From: an uncultured Burkholderiales bacterium
GTDB taxonomy: Bacteria; Pseudomonadota; Gammaproteobacteria; Burkholderiales; Burkholderiaceae_E
Assembly: GCA_903903975.1 (NCBI GenBank)
Contig: CAIVAS010000253.1
Coordinates: 1-52,318, forward strand
Length of the DNA: 52,318 nucleotides
Reading direction: 5' to 3'
Position 1 is the first letter of the stretch. Every line of letters starts with the position of its first letter. A program made the translations under genes and the position numbers. Under the pieces are notes generated by a model, which was not told the origin of the DNA, searched no databases, and saw nothing but the letters and a program-made list of their open reading frames with translations. Positions 1 through 11,411 of the stretch are shown here, piece after piece.

Positions 1-1
1 C

Positions 2-1733
<1,732 letters not shown>

Positions 1734-1740
1734 GGCCAAC

Positions 1741-3075
1741 ATGCAACCCTACCTGTCCCGACGCCTGAAGCTGGCCGACCTGATGCGCGCCCGTGGTGGC
1801 GGCGTGGCCGTCGTCGCCACGGCGCCCGAGGTGATCCGCAATCGCGATGCTCACTATCCCTACCGCTCCGACAGCTACTTTCATTACCTGAGCGGATTCC
1901 CCGAACCCGAAGCGGTGGTGGTCATCGTGGCCGATGCCACCTCAAGCCGATCGATCCTCTTTTGCCGCGAAAAGCATGAAGAGCGTGAAATCTGGGACGG
2001 CTTTCGTTTCGGCCCGGATGCCGCCGCCGAACGCTTCGGCTTTGACAGCGCGTTTCCGATCGAGAGCATCGATGCGCAGATGGCGCACCTGCTGGCCGAT
2101 CAGCCGGCGCTCTTTTACGCGCTCGCCGAACGCCCCGAGATCGATGCCCGCGTGCAGCAGTGGCTCGGTGCAGTGCGCTCGCAGGCCCGCGCCGGCATCA
2201 ACGCACCGGCCACCGCCTACGATCTGAACGCCCTGCTCGACGAAATGCGGCTCATCAAGGACGCCGCCGAAATCGACCTGATGCAGCGGGCCGCGCGAAT
2301 CTCGGCACAGGCCCATGTGCGCGCCATGCAGGCCACGGCACCCGGGCGTCGCGAGTTCGAGATCGAAGCCGAACTGCTCCATGAATTCAGGCGCCAGGGA
2401 TCGCAGTTCCCGGCTTATGGATCGATCGTTGCCGGCGGTCGCAATGCCTGCGTGCTCCACTATCGCGACAATGCCGATGCCCTGCGCGACGGTGACCTGC
2501 TGCTGATCGATGCCGGCTGCGAGCTCGACGGCTATGCCTCCGACATCACCCGCACCTTCCCGGTCAACGGCCGCTTCAGCGGACCGCAGCGCGCGCTCTA
2601 CGACATCGTGCTCGACTCCCAGGCGGCCGCGATTGCCGCCACGCGGCCGGGCATGCGCTTCATCGATCCGCATGACGCCGCGGTCAGGGTGCTTGCCCAA
2701 GGCATGATCGATTGCGGCCTGATCAGCGGATCGCTCGACGGCGCCATCGAGAGCGGCAGCTACCGGCGTTTCTACATGCACCGCACCGGTCACTGGCTCG
2801 GCATGGATGTCCACGACTGCGGCGGCTATCGCGAACCCGGCGAAGCCGCGCAGGCCGGCCGCGAAAAGCCCTGGCGCGTGCTGCGTCCCGGCATGGTGCT
2901 GACCGTCGAGCCCGGCATCTACGTTCGCGCCGCCGCCGATGTGCCAGCGGCCTATCACGACATCGGCATCCGCATCGAAGACGATGCGCTCGTCACCGGG
3001 TCCGGCTGCGAGATCATCACCGGCGACGTGCCCAAGACGGCGGCCGACATCGAAGCGCTGATGCGGGCGGCATGA
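1741..3075 (+). CDS. pepP: Xaa-Pro aminopeptidase (M24B, PepP type)
   Basis: Cytoplasmic dimetal aminopeptidase that removes an N-terminal residue preceding proline; 444 aa, the normal PepP length. The N-terminal domain has the PepP-type YRSDSYFHYLSGFPEPEA segment. The catalytic pita-bread domain shows LLIDAGCELDGYASDITRTFP (both metal-binding Asp residues), the His of HRTGHWLGMDVHD, the Glu of VLTVEPGIY, and a last Glu in IGIRIEDD. The ATG at 1741 follows the murU stop by seven bases. The stop overlaps the next start codon (ATGA at 3072-3075), so translation of the downstream hydroxylase is probably coupled. The pepP-ubiH pairing is widespread in proteobacteria. Confidence 0.92.
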   Translation: MQPYLSRRLKLADLMRARGGGVAVVATAPEVIRNRDAHYPYRSDSYFHYLSGFPEPEAVVVIVADATSSRSILFCREKHEEREIWDGFRFGPDAAAERFGFDSAFPIESIDAQMAHLLADQPALFYALAERPEIDARVQQWLGAVRSQARAGINAPATAYDLNALLDEMRLIKDAAEIDLMQRAARISAQAHVRAMQATAPGRREFEIEAELLHEFRRQGSQFPAYGSIVAGGRNACVLHYRDNADALRDGDLLLIDAGCELDGYASDITRTFPVNGRFSGPQRALYDIVLDSQAAAIAATRPGMRFIDPHDAAVRVLAQGMIDCGLISGSLDGAIESGSYRRFYMHRTGHWLGMDVHDCGGYREPGEAAQAGREKPWRVLRPGMVLTVEPGIYVRAAADVPAAYHDIGIRIEDDALVTGSGCEIITGDVPKTAADIEALMRAA

Positions 3076-4205
3076 GTTCACCGGCGTGGCAGATCAAAGG
3101 CGCCGGACCGGTCGGGCTGGCCTGCGCGCTCTTTCTGATCCGTCGTGGTGTCCCCTCGAGCACGATTGCGCTCGATCCGCTGCCAATGGCAGGCCAGCCG
3201 ATCCCGGCAGGGCTGGCCGCCCGCGTGCTCGCGGTCTCGCACGGCAGCTGCCAGTTGCTCGGGCGCATCGCGACGCTGCCTGCGGCCGGCCGCATCGCCC
3301 GGGTCGAGGTCTCGATGTCCGGGCATCTTGGCCGCACCCGAATCGTCGCTGACGAATTGGGCGTACCGGCACTCGGACAGGTGATGCGCTATGGCGCGCT
3401 GCTCGATGCGCTGCGACAGGCCGCCGCACAGCACCACTGGGCAAGCGGGCCGGACGATCCTGAGGACGCCGGGCGCATCGAGCTCACCATCCATGCCGAG
3501 GGCGACGCCGGTGAGGACGCCCGGGTGCGCGAATTCGACCAATCGGCGCTGCTCGGGGAGGTCGCCGCACCCCAGGCCCGCAGCGAACATCTGAATACCG
3601 CCTTCGAGCGATTCGGCGACAAGGGTCCGCTCGCCCTGCTGCCTTTGCCGCAGTCGCGCCGCTGGGCGATGGTGTGGTGCGACCAGGCCGATGCCTGCGA
3701 GGCGCGCCGCGCCCTCGAGCCGGCACACCTGGCGGCCGAACTGCAAAAGCGTGCCGGCGATATGCTCGGGCCACTCGAGATCTGCGGCCCGCTTGCGCTG
3801 GCCCCTCTGGCGAGACGCGCACGGCGCAAGATCGCAACGCCCGACGCGGTCTGGATCGGCAACGCGGCGCAATCGCTGCATCCTGTCGCCGGCCAGGGAC
3901 TGAACCTCGGTTTGCGTGATGCCTTCGAGCTGGCCGATTACCTTGCCCGAGACGTGACCCAAGGCGCGGACGACCTCGAGCGCCCCAATCATCGTGGCGC
4001 CGGTCGTGTGCCCGACGCACTGCAGGCCTTCGAACGCCGGCGGCGCACCGATCGCTCGCTCACCATCGGTCTGACCGACCTGATGGCCGAAAGCTTTACC
4101 TGGCCGCTCATCCGCCCGGTGCAATCAGGTGTTTTAGGCGCCCTTGACATGCTGTCGGCACTACGCGCACCGCTTGCGCGCCAACTGATGTTCGGGCGCC
4201 GCTGA
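3072..4205 (+). CDS. ubiH: FAD-dependent UbiH/UbiF/VisC-family hydroxylase
   Basis: Flavin monooxygenase of 377 aa expected to hydroxylate a polyprenylphenol ring during ubiquinone synthesis at the inner membrane. The N-terminus carries the dinucleotide fold KGAGPVGLACALFLIRRG. The C-terminal half has the diagnostic WIGNAAQSLHPVAGQGLNLG followed by LRDAFELADYL, which binds FAD ribitol and phosphate. The frame is open further upstream inside pepP, but the ATG at 3072 gives the correct Rossmann N-terminus and overlaps the pepP stop. The protein is slightly shorter than the usual ~400 aa, with a compact middle region. Which ring position it oxidises (UbiH, UbiF or UbiI role) cannot be told from the sequence. 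Confidence 0.82.
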   Translation: MSSPAWQIKGAGPVGLACALFLIRRGVPSSTIALDPLPMAGQPIPAGLAARVLAVSHGSCQLLGRIATLPAAGRIARVEVSMSGHLGRTRIVADELGVPALGQVMRYGALLDALRQAAAQHHWASGPDDPEDAGRIELTIHAEGDAGEDARVREFDQSALLGEVAAPQARSEHLNTAFERFGDKGPLALLPLPQSRRWAMVWCDQADACEARRALEPAHLAAELQKRAGDMLGPLEICGPLALAPLARRARRKIATPDAVWIGNAAQSLHPVAGQGLNLGLRDAFELADYLARDVTQGADDLERPNHRGAGRVPDALQAFERRRRTDRSLTIGLTDLMAESFTWPLIRPVQSGVLGALDMLSALRAPLARQLMFGRR

Positions 4206-4223
4206 TCACTTTTGATCTGCCGA

Positions 4224-4255
4224 CTTTTTGTGCAGACCGATTTTCGTTAGAATCC
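4224..4255 (+). promoter_or_regulatory. Possible sigma70 promoter for dusB-fis
   Basis: The 117-base gap after the hydroxylase holds a T-rich stretch ending in TTTTTG and, 17 bases later, TAGAAT (5 of 6 matches to the -10 consensus). The -35 match is poor, so this is a weak call. It is the only promoter-like element before dusB. Confidence 0.35.
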
Positions 4256-4322
4256 GCTCCCCGCTCATGCCCTCACTGTCTGCGGTCGGCGCACCTCACT
4301 CGCCGCCCGCATCCCGCGACCC

Positions 4323-5351
4323 ATGCAACTCGGCCCCTATCGGCTGCCCAACAACGTGTTCGTCGCGCCCATGGCCGGCGTCACCGACCGCCCCTTCAGG
4401 CGGCTGTGCCGACAGCTGGGCGCGGGCTATGCGGTGTCCGAGATGGCGGCCTCCAACCCGCGGCTGTGGGCCTCGGTCAAGACATCGCGCCGGCTGAACC
4501 ATGACGGCGAGGCCGCACCGGTAGCGGTGCAGATCGCCGGCGCCGATCCGGCGATGATGGCGCAGGCCGCCCGCTTCAATGTCGATCGCGGCGCACAGAT
4601 CATCGACATCAACATGGGCTGCCCGGCCAAGAAAGTCTGCGATGTGGCGGCCGGCTCGGCGCTGATGGCCAATGAGTCACTGGCCCTGCAGATCGTCGAA
4701 GCCGTGGTCGCGGCCGTTGATGTGCCGGTGACCGTCAAGATGCGCACCGGCCCGTCAGTGGCCCAGCGCAACGCGGTGACGCTTGCACGCGCACTCGAAT
4801 CGGCGGGCGCAGCGATGATCGCGGTTCATGGCCGCAGCCGCGCGTGTGCCTTCGGTGGCCTGGCCGAATACGACACCATCGCGCTGGTCAAGCAGGCGGT
4901 GCGCGTGCCTGTGGTGGCCAATGGCGACATCGATTCGCCAGCCAAAGCGGCCTTCGTGCTGGCTCGCACTGATGCCGACGCGATCATGATCGGCCGGGCC
5001 GCGCAGGGTCGCCCCTGGATCTTTCGCGAAATCGATCATTTTCTTCGCACCGGCGAAATGCTCGCGGCGCCCTCGCTCGACGAAATCCGTCGCGTGCTGC
5101 GCGATCATCTGGTCGATCATTTCGCCTTCTATGGCGACCATGCAGGGCCGCGGATCGCGCGCAAACACATCGGCTGGTACATCGACGGATGGTTCAGCCA
5201 GCCGACGCAAGATGCGACCGGCTTTACCCCTCAGCCCGCTGCCGCGCTTGCGCTTCGCGATGAAATCAACCGGGCCGAATGCCCAACGCGGCAGCTCGCG
5301 CTGCTCGATGACTTTCTTGACCATGCACACGACGAAGTCGAATTCCATTGA
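4323..5351 (+). CDS. dusB: tRNA-dihydrouridine synthase B
   Basis: FMN- and NADPH-dependent enzyme that reduces uridine in the tRNA D-loop. It is 342 aa with a TIM-barrel start reading VAPMAGVTDRPFRRLCRQLG. INMGCPAKKVC near residue 100 contains the catalytic cysteine. AVHGRSR, VVANGDIDSP and MIGRAAQGRPWIF are the FMN phosphate-binding loops. The final ~80 residues are the helical tRNA-binding domain. Its 3' end overlaps the start of fis by 29 bases in another frame. dusB-fis is the classic bicistronic arrangement known from enteric bacteria, where it is growth-rate and stringently controlled. Confidence 0.93.
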   Translation: MQLGPYRLPNNVFVAPMAGVTDRPFRRLCRQLGAGYAVSEMAASNPRLWASVKTSRRLNHDGEAAPVAVQIAGADPAMMAQAARFNVDRGAQIIDINMGCPAKKVCDVAAGSALMANESLALQIVEAVVAAVDVPVTVKMRTGPSVAQRNAVTLARALESAGAAMIAVHGRSRACAFGGLAEYDTIALVKQAVRVPVVANGDIDSPAKAAFVLARTDADAIMIGRAAQGRPWIFREIDHFLRTGEMLAAPSLDEIRRVLRDHLVDHFAFYGDHAGPRIARKHIGWYIDGWFSQPTQDATGFTPQPAAALALRDEINRAECPTRQLALLDDFLDHAHDEVEFH

Positions 5352-5565
5352 CGAGGCGGTCACCCGCAGCCTCGAGAAATATTTTGCCGACCTCGAAGGG
5401 TCGCGCCCTAGCGCCATCTATGACATGGTGCTGTCAGCCGTCGAGCGCCCGATGCTCGAGGTCGTGATGAAACAGGCGCAAGGCAATCAGCTGCGTGCGA
5501 GCATGATGCTCGGCATCAACCGCAACACGCTTCGCAAGAAACTGCAGTTCTACGGGATGCTCTGA
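5323..5565 (+). CDS. fis: Fis-type nucleoid-associated DNA-binding protein
   Basis: Small DNA-bending regulator of 80 aa from the ATG at 5323. An ATG at 5308, five codons upstream and in frame, is also possible. The C-terminal helix-turn-helix AQGNQLRASMMLGINRNTLR is the recognisable Fis signature, ending in KKLQFYGML. The N-terminal half (about residues 9-45) corresponds to the dimerisation helix region. The start lies inside the end of dusB, so the two are co-transcribed and probably translationally coupled. In betaproteobacteria Fis is shorter than the 98-aa enteric form, as here. purH follows after 21 bases. Confidence 0.92.
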   Translation: MHTTKSNSIDEAVTRSLEKYFADLEGSRPSAIYDMVLSAVERPMLEVVMKQAQGNQLRASMMLGINRNTLRKKLQFYGML

Positions 5566-5586
5566 GCAGCCCGCCACGAGGACACC

Positions 5587-7146
5587 ATGCATCCCATCAA
5601 GCAGGCCCTGATCAGCGTTTCGGACAAGACCGGCGTTGTCGAACTGGCCACGCAGCTGACCGCTCTTGGTATCGGGCTGCTCTCGACCGGTGGCACCGCC
5701 AAGCTGTTGCGCGATGCAGGCCTCACCGTCACCGAAGTGTCCGACTACACCGGCTTTCCCGAAATGCTCGATGGCCGGGTCAAGACCCTGCATCCCAAGG
5801 TTCACGGCGGACTGCTCGCACGCCGCGATCTGCCCGAGCACATGCAGGCGCTCGCCCATCACGGCATCGGCACGATCGACCTGCTGGTGGTCAATCTCTA
5901 TCCCTTCGCCCAGACCGTCTCGCGCCTTGACTGCACCCTGACCGATGCGATCGAGAACATCGATATCGGCGGACCCGCGATGCTGCGGGCGGCTGCCAAG
6001 AACCACAGCGGCGTGGCGGTGGTGGTCGATCCCACCGACTATCGACAGGTGCTCGCCGAGATCCACGATCACGGTGCCGTGAGCGATGCGATGCGGTTCG
6101 AGCTGGCCCGCAAGGTCTTCGCGCATACCGCCCAATACGACGGCGCGATCGCCAACTACCTCGGCGGAATCCGTACAGACGGCTCGCACGATCCCTACCC
6201 GCAGACGCTCACCCTGCAGTTCGAGCGCCTGCAGCCGATGCGTTATGGCGAAAACCCGCACCAGAGCGCCGCCTTCTACCGCGACCGCGACCCCAGCGCC
6301 GGCGCGCTCGCCAACTATCGCCAGTTGCAGGGCAAGGAACTCTCCTACAACAACGTGGCCGATGCCGACGCTGCCTGGGAGTGCGTCAAGACCTTCGAGT
6401 CGGTGGCCTGCGTGATCGTCAAGCATGCCAATCCCTGCGGCGTGGCGCTTGGCGCCGACACGCTCGAGGCCTACGGCAAGGCGCTGGCCACCGATCCGAC
6501 CTCGGCTTTCGGCGGCATCATCGCCTTCAACCATCCGATCGATGGCCCGACCGCAGCGCTTGTCGCCAAGCAGTTTGTCGAAGTGGTGATCGCACCGGCC
6601 TTCGATGACACGGCGCGCCAGGTCTTTGCCGCCAAGCAGAATGTGCGGGTCCTCGAAATTCCCCTGGCCCGCAATTCAAACCGCATCGACCTCAAGCGGG
6701 TCGGCGCCGGTCTGCTGGTTCAATCGCCCGACGAGCGCAATCTTGAGCGATCCGAGCTGAAGGTGGTCACCCGCCTGGTTCCCACCGAGGCGCAGCTCAG
6801 CGATCTGCTCTTTGCCTGGCGCGTCGCCAAATTCGTGAAATCCAATGCGATCGTCTTTTGCGCTGCCGGCCAGACGCTTGGTGTGGGCGCAGGCCAGATG
6901 AGCCGCATCGACTCGGCCCGCATCGCCTCGATCAAGGCGGGGCACGCCGGCCTCACGCTGGCAGGCTCAGTCGTGGCGTCCGACGCGTTCTTTCCGTTTC
7001 GCGATGGCCTCGATGTGGTGGCCGAGGCCGGCGCAGTCGCAGTCATTCAGCCTGGCGGCTCGGTGCGCGACGACGAAGTCATCGCTGCGGCCAACGAGCG
7101 CGGTGTGGCCATGGTCTTTACCGGCGTGCGGCACTTTCGCCACTAG
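5587..7146 (+). CDS. purH: Bifunctional AICAR formyltransferase / IMP cyclohydrolase
   Basis: Carries out the last two steps of de novo purine synthesis, AICAR to FAICAR to IMP. The length of 519 aa is normal. The N-terminal MGS-like cyclohydrolase domain shows [14 protein letters not shown] and [15 protein letters not shown], with a [13 protein letters not shown] segment. The larger transformylase domain contains [10 protein letters not shown], the catalytic KHANPCG and [15 protein letters not shown]. The C-terminus ends in [10 protein letters not shown], typical of PurH. A GAGGA ribosome-binding site lies just before the ATG. ruvC follows after 17 bases. Confidence 0.95.
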   Translation: MHPIKQALISVSDKTGVVELATQLTALGIGLLSTGGTAKLLRDAGLTVTEVSDYTGFPEMLDGRVKTLHPKVHGGLLARRDLPEHMQALAHHGIGTIDLLVVNLYPFAQTVSRLDCTLTDAIENIDIGGPAMLRAAAKNHSGVAVVVDPTDYRQVLAEIHDHGAVSDAMRFELARKVFAHTAQYDGAIANYLGGIRTDGSHDPYPQTLTLQFERLQPMRYGENPHQSAAFYRDRDPSAGALANYRQLQGKELSYNNVADADAAWECVKTFESVACVIVKHANPCGVALGADTLEAYGKALATDPTSAFGGIIAFNHPIDGPTAALVAKQFVEVVIAPAFDDTARQVFAAKQNVRVLEIPLARNSNRIDLKRVGAGLLVQSPDERNLERSELKVVTRLVPTEAQLSDLLFAWRVAKFVKSNAIVFCAAGQTLGVGAGQMSRIDSARIASIKAGHAGLTLAGSVVASDAFFPFRDGLDVVAEAGAVAVIQPGGSVRDDEVIAAANERGVAMVFTGVRHFRH

Positions 7147-7163
7147 GCGCGGCGGCACCAGCC

Positions 7164-7751
7164 ATGAGTTCGCAGACCGCCCTGAGAATTCTCGGTATCG
7201 ACCCCGGTCTGCGTCTGACCGGATTCGGTGTGATCGAGCGGCGTGATCGCGGCCAGCTGGTCTATGTGGCCAGTGGCGTGATCCGTGTGCCCGACGGTGA
7301 ACTGCCGACGCGGCTGGTGGCGATCTTCACGCAGTTGCGCGAAGTGATCTCCGAATACCGACCCGATACAGCGGCCATCGAAAAGGTCTTCGTCAACGTG
7401 AATCCCAACTCGACGCTGCTGCTCGGACAAGCCCGAGGGGCAGCCATCTGCGCGGCCGCCACCGCCGGGCTGCCGGTGGCCGAATACACCGCGCTGCAGA
7501 TCAAGCAGGCGACGGTCGGCTATGGTCGGGCCACCAAGGAGCAGGTTCAGGCCATGGTCGTGCGACTGCTGTCGCTGCCGGGCACGCCCTCCAAGGATGC
7601 AGCCGATGCCCTTGCCTGTGCGAGCTGCCATGCCAATGCCGATCGGCTCGCCAGCGCGCTGGTGGCCGGATCGATCGCCAGTGCCGGTGCGCCCCTTGCC
7701 ATCGCTCGCCGCGGCGTGCGCATCCGCCGTGGCCGGCTGGTGGCCTCATGA
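7164..7751 (+). CDS. ruvC: Holliday junction resolvase RuvC
   Basis: Dimeric endonuclease of 195 aa that cuts Holliday junctions symmetrically. The acidic catalytic residues appear in order: Asp in [17 protein letters not shown], Glu in [20 protein letters not shown], and the C-terminal pair in [15 protein letters not shown]. The frame is open far upstream within purH. The ATG at 7164 is chosen because it places ILGIDPG at the expected N-terminal position. Its last four bases overlap the ruvA start (ATGA at 7748). The C-terminal ~25 residues are basic and extend slightly beyond the family core. Confidence 0.94.
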   Translation: MSSQTALRILGIDPGLRLTGFGVIERRDRGQLVYVASGVIRVPDGELPTRLVAIFTQLREVISEYRPDTAAIEKVFVNVNPNSTLLLGQARGAAICAAATAGLPVAEYTALQIKQATVGYGRATKEQVQAMVVRLLSLPGTPSKDAADALACASCHANADRLASALVAGSIASAGAPLAIARRGVRIRRGRLVAS

Positions 7752-8329
7752 TCGGGCGACTGTCGGGTGTGCTGCTGTCGAAGGCGCCGCCTCAGGTCCT
7801 GATCGATGTCGCCGGCGTGGGCTATGAGGTCGACGTCCCGATGAGTACCTTCTACGACCTGCCGCCAGCGGGTGATCGGGTGGTGCTGCTCACCCACATG
7901 GTGGTGCGCGAAGATGCCCAGCTGCTCTACGGTTTTCTCACCGAGAGCGAGCGGGCAGCGTTTCGCGAGCTCATCCGCATCTCGGGCATCGGCCCGCGGA
8001 TGGCGCTCGCCGTGCTCTCGGGGCTGTCGGTCGCCGATCTCGCCCAGGCCATCACGCTGCAGGAGTCAGGGCGTCTGGTCAAAGTGCCCGGCATCGGCAA
8101 GAAGACCGCCGAGCGGCTGCTGCTCGAGCTCAAAGGCAAGTTCGGACCGACCCTCGAGGGAGTGGGCGGCGGTGCACCGACAGCCGATCATGCCGGCGAC
8201 ATCCTGCGTGCACTGCTGTCGCTTGGCTACTCCGAGCGCGAAGCCACGATCGCCGCCAAACAGCTGCCAGCGGATGCTAGCGTCTCCGATGGCATCAAGC
8301 AGGCGCTCAAGCTTCTTGCCCGCAACTGA
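7748..8329 (+). CDS. ruvA: Holliday junction branch-migration subunit RuvA
   Basis: Tetrameric junction-binding protein of 193 aa that recruits RuvB motors. It begins [21 protein letters not shown], the OB-fold start. The two helix-hairpin-helix motifs are visible as [13 protein letters not shown] and [19 protein letters not shown]. The C-terminal domain III (about residues 145-193) contains [15 protein letters not shown], which contacts RuvB. It overlaps ruvC by four bases. Unlike ruvC-ruvA, ruvB is separated by 117 bases and seems to have its own -10 element. Confidence 0.95.
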   Translation: MIGRLSGVLLSKAPPQVLIDVAGVGYEVDVPMSTFYDLPPAGDRVVLLTHMVVREDAQLLYGFLTESERAAFRELIRISGIGPRMALAVLSGLSVADLAQAITLQESGRLVKVPGIGKKTAERLLLELKGKFGPTLEGVGGGAPTADHAGDILRALLSLGYSEREATIAAKQLPADASVSDGIKQALKLLARN

Positions 8330-8434
8330 ATCCGGCGGCAGCAACGGCGCTGGCGCTCGGGTATCAAGCCAGACCCGATGACAAGCGTCAGGACAAGGCG
8401 CCCAACGACAACATGGCCAACGCGGCGGGTCCGA

Positions 8435-8440
8435 TAGAAT
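8435..8440 (+). promoter_or_regulatory. -10-like TAGAAT immediately before ruvB
   Basis: TAGAAT (5 of 6 to consensus) ends seven bases before the ruvB ATG at 8447, and no Shine-Dalgarno sequence is visible between them. If used, transcription would begin at or next to the ATG and give a leaderless mRNA. No convincing -35 hexamer is seen 17 bases upstream. Confidence 0.4.
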
Positions 8441-8446
8441 GACCCG

Positions 8447-9496
8447 ATGATTGAACACGACCGGCTGATTGCGCCAGCCCCTGTATCGCCCGCTGAAGAA
8501 GCCGTCGAGCGGGCACTTCGCCCCAAGGCACTCGCCGACTATGTCGGCCAGCCCCGCATCCGCGAACAGCTCGACATCTTCGTGGCTGCCGCACGCAATC
8601 GTGGCGAATCGCTCGATCACCTGCTGCTCTTCGGTCCGCCGGGTCTGGGCAAGACCACGCTGGCCCATATCGTGGCCGCCGAAATGGGCGTCAACCTGCG
8701 CCAGACCTCGGGGCCGGTACTCGAGCGCCCGGGCGATCTCGCCGCACTGCTCACCAATCTCGAAAAAAACGACGTGCTCTTCATCGACGAGATTCATCGG
8801 CTCAGCCCGATCGTCGAAGAAATTCTTTATCCGGCGCTCGAAGATTTCCAGATCGACATCATGATCGGCGAAGGCCCTGCAGCGCGCTCGATCAAGCTCG
8901 ACCTGCAGCCCTTCACGCTGGTGGGCGCGACCACGCGGGCCGGCATGCTGACCAATCCGCTGCGCGACCGCTTCGGCATCGTCGCGCGGCTCGAGTTCTA
9001 CAACGAGGCCGACCTCACCCTGATCGTCACGCGCTCGGCCTCGCTGCTCAAGGCGCCCATCGATGAGGCGGGCGCGCGCGAAATCGCCCGCCGCTCGCGC
9101 GGCACACCTCGCATTGCCAACCGGCTGCTGCGGCGGGTTCGCGACTATGCCGAAGTCAAAGCGAAAGGCGTGATCACCGCGCCGGTCGCCGATGCGGCGC
9201 TCACCATGCTCGATGTCGATGCCATCGGACTCGACACCATGGACCGGCGACTGCTGCAGGCGGTCATCGAAAAATTCTCGGGCGGGCCAGTTGGGCTCGA
9301 CAATGTCGCTGCTGCCATCGGCGAAGAGCGTGACACCATCGAAGATGTACTCGAGCCCTATCTGATCCAGCAGGGCTTTTTGCAGCGCACGCCGCGCGGT
9401 CGTATCGCGACGCCGGCCGCCTGGCGGCATTTCGGCCTGAGCTCACCCGATCGGCTGGCCTCCCCCGATCTTTTTGACGACAGCGGAGCACCATGA
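8447..9496 (+). CDS. ruvB: Holliday junction DNA helicase RuvB
   Basis: AAA+ motor of 349 aa that drives branch migration with RuvA. Visible motifs are Walker [14 protein letters not shown], Walker [13 protein letters not shown], sensor 1 [19 protein letters not shown] with its arginine finger region, and the C-terminal winged helix [25 protein letters not shown] followed by [18 protein letters not shown]. The start has no ribosome-binding site but has TAGAAT seven bases upstream. The stop overlaps the rhomboid gene start by four bases. Confidence 0.96.
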   Translation: MIEHDRLIAPAPVSPAEEAVERALRPKALADYVGQPRIREQLDIFVAAARNRGESLDHLLLFGPPGLGKTTLAHIVAAEMGVNLRQTSGPVLERPGDLAALLTNLEKNDVLFIDEIHRLSPIVEEILYPALEDFQIDIMIGEGPAARSIKLDLQPFTLVGATTRAGMLTNPLRDRFGIVARLEFYNEADLTLIVTRSASLLKAPIDEAGAREIARRSRGTPRIANRLLRRVRDYAEVKAKGVITAPVADAALTMLDVDAIGLDTMDRRLLQAVIEKFSGGPVGLDNVAAAIGEERDTIEDVLEPYLIQQGFLQRTPRGRIATPAAWRHFGLSSPDRLASPDLFDDSGAP

Positions 9497-10230
9497 ACTC
9501 ACCCGTCGACCACAATGAATTCGTCGACCGGCTGCATGCCGCCACGCCCCGCACCTGGGTCACACCAACCCTGATCGGGCTGTGCGTGCTGGTCTGGCTG
9601 CTCAATGTCGCCAGCGGCATCTCGCCAATGTCGCCGCGGCCGATCGATCTGCTGATGTGGGGCGGCAACTTCCTGCCCGCCACGATCCAGCAGCCATGGC
9701 GGCTGCTGTCTGCGGTTTTTCTTCATGGCGGCATCATTCATCTGGCCTTCAACATGTGGGCGCTCTGGGACACCGGACGTCTCGCCGAGCGCTTTTACGG
9801 CAACTTTCAATTGCTGCTGATCTTTATCGTCTCGGGCCTGTCGGGCTCGATGACCAGCCTGTTTTTCTCGGCCAGCCATTCGGTCTCGGTCGGCGCATCG
9901 GGGGCGATTTTCGGCGTGGTCGGCAGTCTGCTGGCCGCCGTCTTCACCAAGGCCCACAAGCTGCCCGCCGGGCTGGTGACCTCGATGCGCTCATCAATGC
10001 TCACCTTCGTGGGCTATTCCCTCTTCATGGGCTTCGTGGCGAGCTTCATCGATAATTCGGCGCACATCGGAGGTCTTGCCGGCGGCTTTGCGATGGGCAT
10101 GATCCTGGCCGAGAAATTCGACGTCGATGAGTATCGCCAACAGGCGCTGTGGCGCGTTGCGTCGGCCATCGTCGGCACCGCTGTCGTGCTGGGGGCCGCC
10201 TGGACAATGCTGCCGCGCCCGGGCGCCTGA
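9493..10230 (+). CDS. Rhomboid-family intramembrane serine protease
   Basis: Polytopic inner-membrane protein of 245 aa with about six hydrophobic segments. It contains the rhomboid signatures: HxxxN as HLAFNMWAL, the catalytic serine in GASGAIFG (bases about 9895-9918), and the catalytic histidine in the last transmembrane helix as [11 protein letters not shown]. Rhomboids cleave substrates within the membrane; the substrate here is unknown. It overlaps ruvB by four bases and lies 45 bases before tolQ, occupying the place where the acyl-CoA thioesterase ybgC normally heads the tol-pal cluster. A role in envelope protein quality control next to Tol-Pal is only inferred. Confidence 0.88.
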   Translation: MNSPVDHNEFVDRLHAATPRTWVTPTLIGLCVLVWLLNVASGISPMSPRPIDLLMWGGNFLPATIQQPWRLLSAVFLHGGIIHLAFNMWALWDTGRLAERFYGNFQLLLIFIVSGLSGSMTSLFFSASHSVSVGASGAIFGVVGSLLAAVFTKAHKLPAGLVTSMRSSMLTFVGYSLFMGFVASFIDNSAHIGGLAGGFAMGMILAEKFDVDEYRQQALWRVASAIVGTAVVLGAAWTMLPRPGA

Positions 10231-10275
10231 TTCGCCACCACCGTCACGACATCCCCTACGGCAGACCGTCCTCCC

Positions 10276-10947
10276 ATGAACAACGACATGTCGATTCTTT
10301 CCCTGATCACCAACGCCAGCCTGCTGGTGCAGGCGGTCATGGCGGGTCTGCTGGCCATCTCGATCGCCTCCTGGACGGTGATCTTTCGCAAGTACTTTCA
10401 GATCCGTGCAGCGCGCGTCGCCACCGACCGCTTCGAGGCCGAATTCTGGCGAGGCGGGGACCTCAATGCGCTTTACGCCAAAGCCGCCGAACAAACCGGC
10501 GACCATGGGCCGCTTGCCCGCATCTTCGAGGCAGGCATGCGTGAATACCTCAAGAATCGCCAGCAAAAACCGGTCGATACCAGGGCGATGCTCGAAGGCT
10601 CGCGACGTGCCATGCGCGCGGCCTATCAGCGCGAAATGGACGCACTCGAATCGCATCTGGCGTTTCTCGCGTCGGCCGGTTCGGTCAGCCCCTACATCGG
10701 TCTGTTCGGTACGGTCTGGGGCATCATGAATTCGTTTCGCGGGCTGGCCAACGTCAAGCAGGCAACGCTCGCTGCGGTCGCCCCCGGCATTGCCGAAGCG
10801 CTGGTCGCCACCGCAATCGGCCTGTTTGCCGCGATTCCGGCGGTGGTGGCCTACAACCGCTTTGCCTATGACATCGAACGGATGTCGAATCGCTTCGATA
10901 CCTTCGTGGAAGAATTTTCGAACATCCTTCAGCGCCAGGCGCGCTGA
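10276..10947 (+). CDS. tolQ: Tol-Pal system proton channel subunit TolQ
   Basis: Inner-membrane protein of 223 aa, three transmembrane helices, MotA/TolQ/ExbB family. With TolR it converts proton-motive force into TolA motion for outer-membrane constriction at division. The first helix is at about residues 12-32. The second and third flank the signature YIGLFGTVWGIMNSFRGL, followed by APGIAEALVATAIGLFAAIPAVVAYN. It is tolQ rather than exbB because tolR-tolA-tolB-pal follow directly. Confidence 0.95.
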   Translation: MNNDMSILSLITNASLLVQAVMAGLLAISIASWTVIFRKYFQIRAARVATDRFEAEFWRGGDLNALYAKAAEQTGDHGPLARIFEAGMREYLKNRQQKPVDTRAMLEGSRRAMRAAYQREMDALESHLAFLASAGSVSPYIGLFGTVWGIMNSFRGLANVKQATLAAVAPGIAEALVATAIGLFAAIPAVVAYNRFAYDIERMSNRFDTFVEEFSNILQRQAR

Positions 10948-10967
10948 ACCAGCGCCGGGGTCACACG

Positions 10968-11411
10968 ATGTCCACCGTCTCCTCAATGCGTCGCAGCGGC
11001 AAGCGCCGTCTGGTTGCCGACATCAACGTCGTTCCCTACATCGACGTGATGATGGTGCTGCTGGTGATCTTCATGGTGACCGCACCCCTTGCGCCGCCCG
11101 GTCAGATCGAGCTGCCTGCGGCCGGACAGAGTTCGGCGCCGCCCGATGCGCTGGTTGAGATCCGCCTTGCGCCCGGCGGCGAGCTGCGCCTCATCACCCG
11201 CAATATGGCCAAGCAGTTCGACCGGCCGATCGGCCGGCGCGACATCGCCCCGACCTTGCGCAGCCTGGGCGAACCCTCGACCCTGGCCGTACTGATCGCG
11301 GCTGACACCAAGGTGCCCTACGGCGAGGTGGTCGAGCTGATGAACGATGTGAAGGCGGCCGGAACCGGTCGGGTGGGGCTGATGGTCAAGGGCCAGGGCC
11401 AGAGCAAGTGA
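10968..11411 (+). CDS. tolR: Tol-Pal system subunit TolR
   Basis: ExbD/TolR-family protein of 147 aa with one N-terminal transmembrane helix and a periplasmic domain. The proton-path Asp is visible in VVPYIDVMMVLLVIFMVTAP (about residues 22-41). The periplasmic part ends with PYGEVVELMNDVKAAGTGRVG, the typical TolR fold end. The gene sits 20 bases after tolQ and overlaps the tolA start (GTGA at 11408-11411). Confidence 0.94.
   Translation: MSTVSSMRRSGKRRLVADINVVPYIDVMMVLLVIFMVTAPLAPPGQIELPAAGQSSAPPDALVEIRLAPGGELRLITRNMAKQFDRPIGRRDIAPTLRSLGEPSTLAVLIAADTKVPYGEVVELMNDVKAAGTGRVGLMVKGQGQSK

Noticed and set aside
2712-3071. N-terminal extension of the UbiH-type hydroxylase frame inside pepP
   Set aside because: The 120 extra residues are Arg/His-rich frame-shifted pepP sequence; the FAD-binding fold begins properly at the ATG at 3072.
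1942-3081. Open frame of 379 codons antisense to pepP
   Set aside because: Shadow of pepP codon usage; composition is rich in Gly, His and Asp without any recognisable domain.
8066-9430. Open frame of 454 codons antisense to ruvB
   Set aside because: It mirrors the codon bias of ruvB, has no ribosome-binding site or family motif, and lies opposite a clearly real gene.
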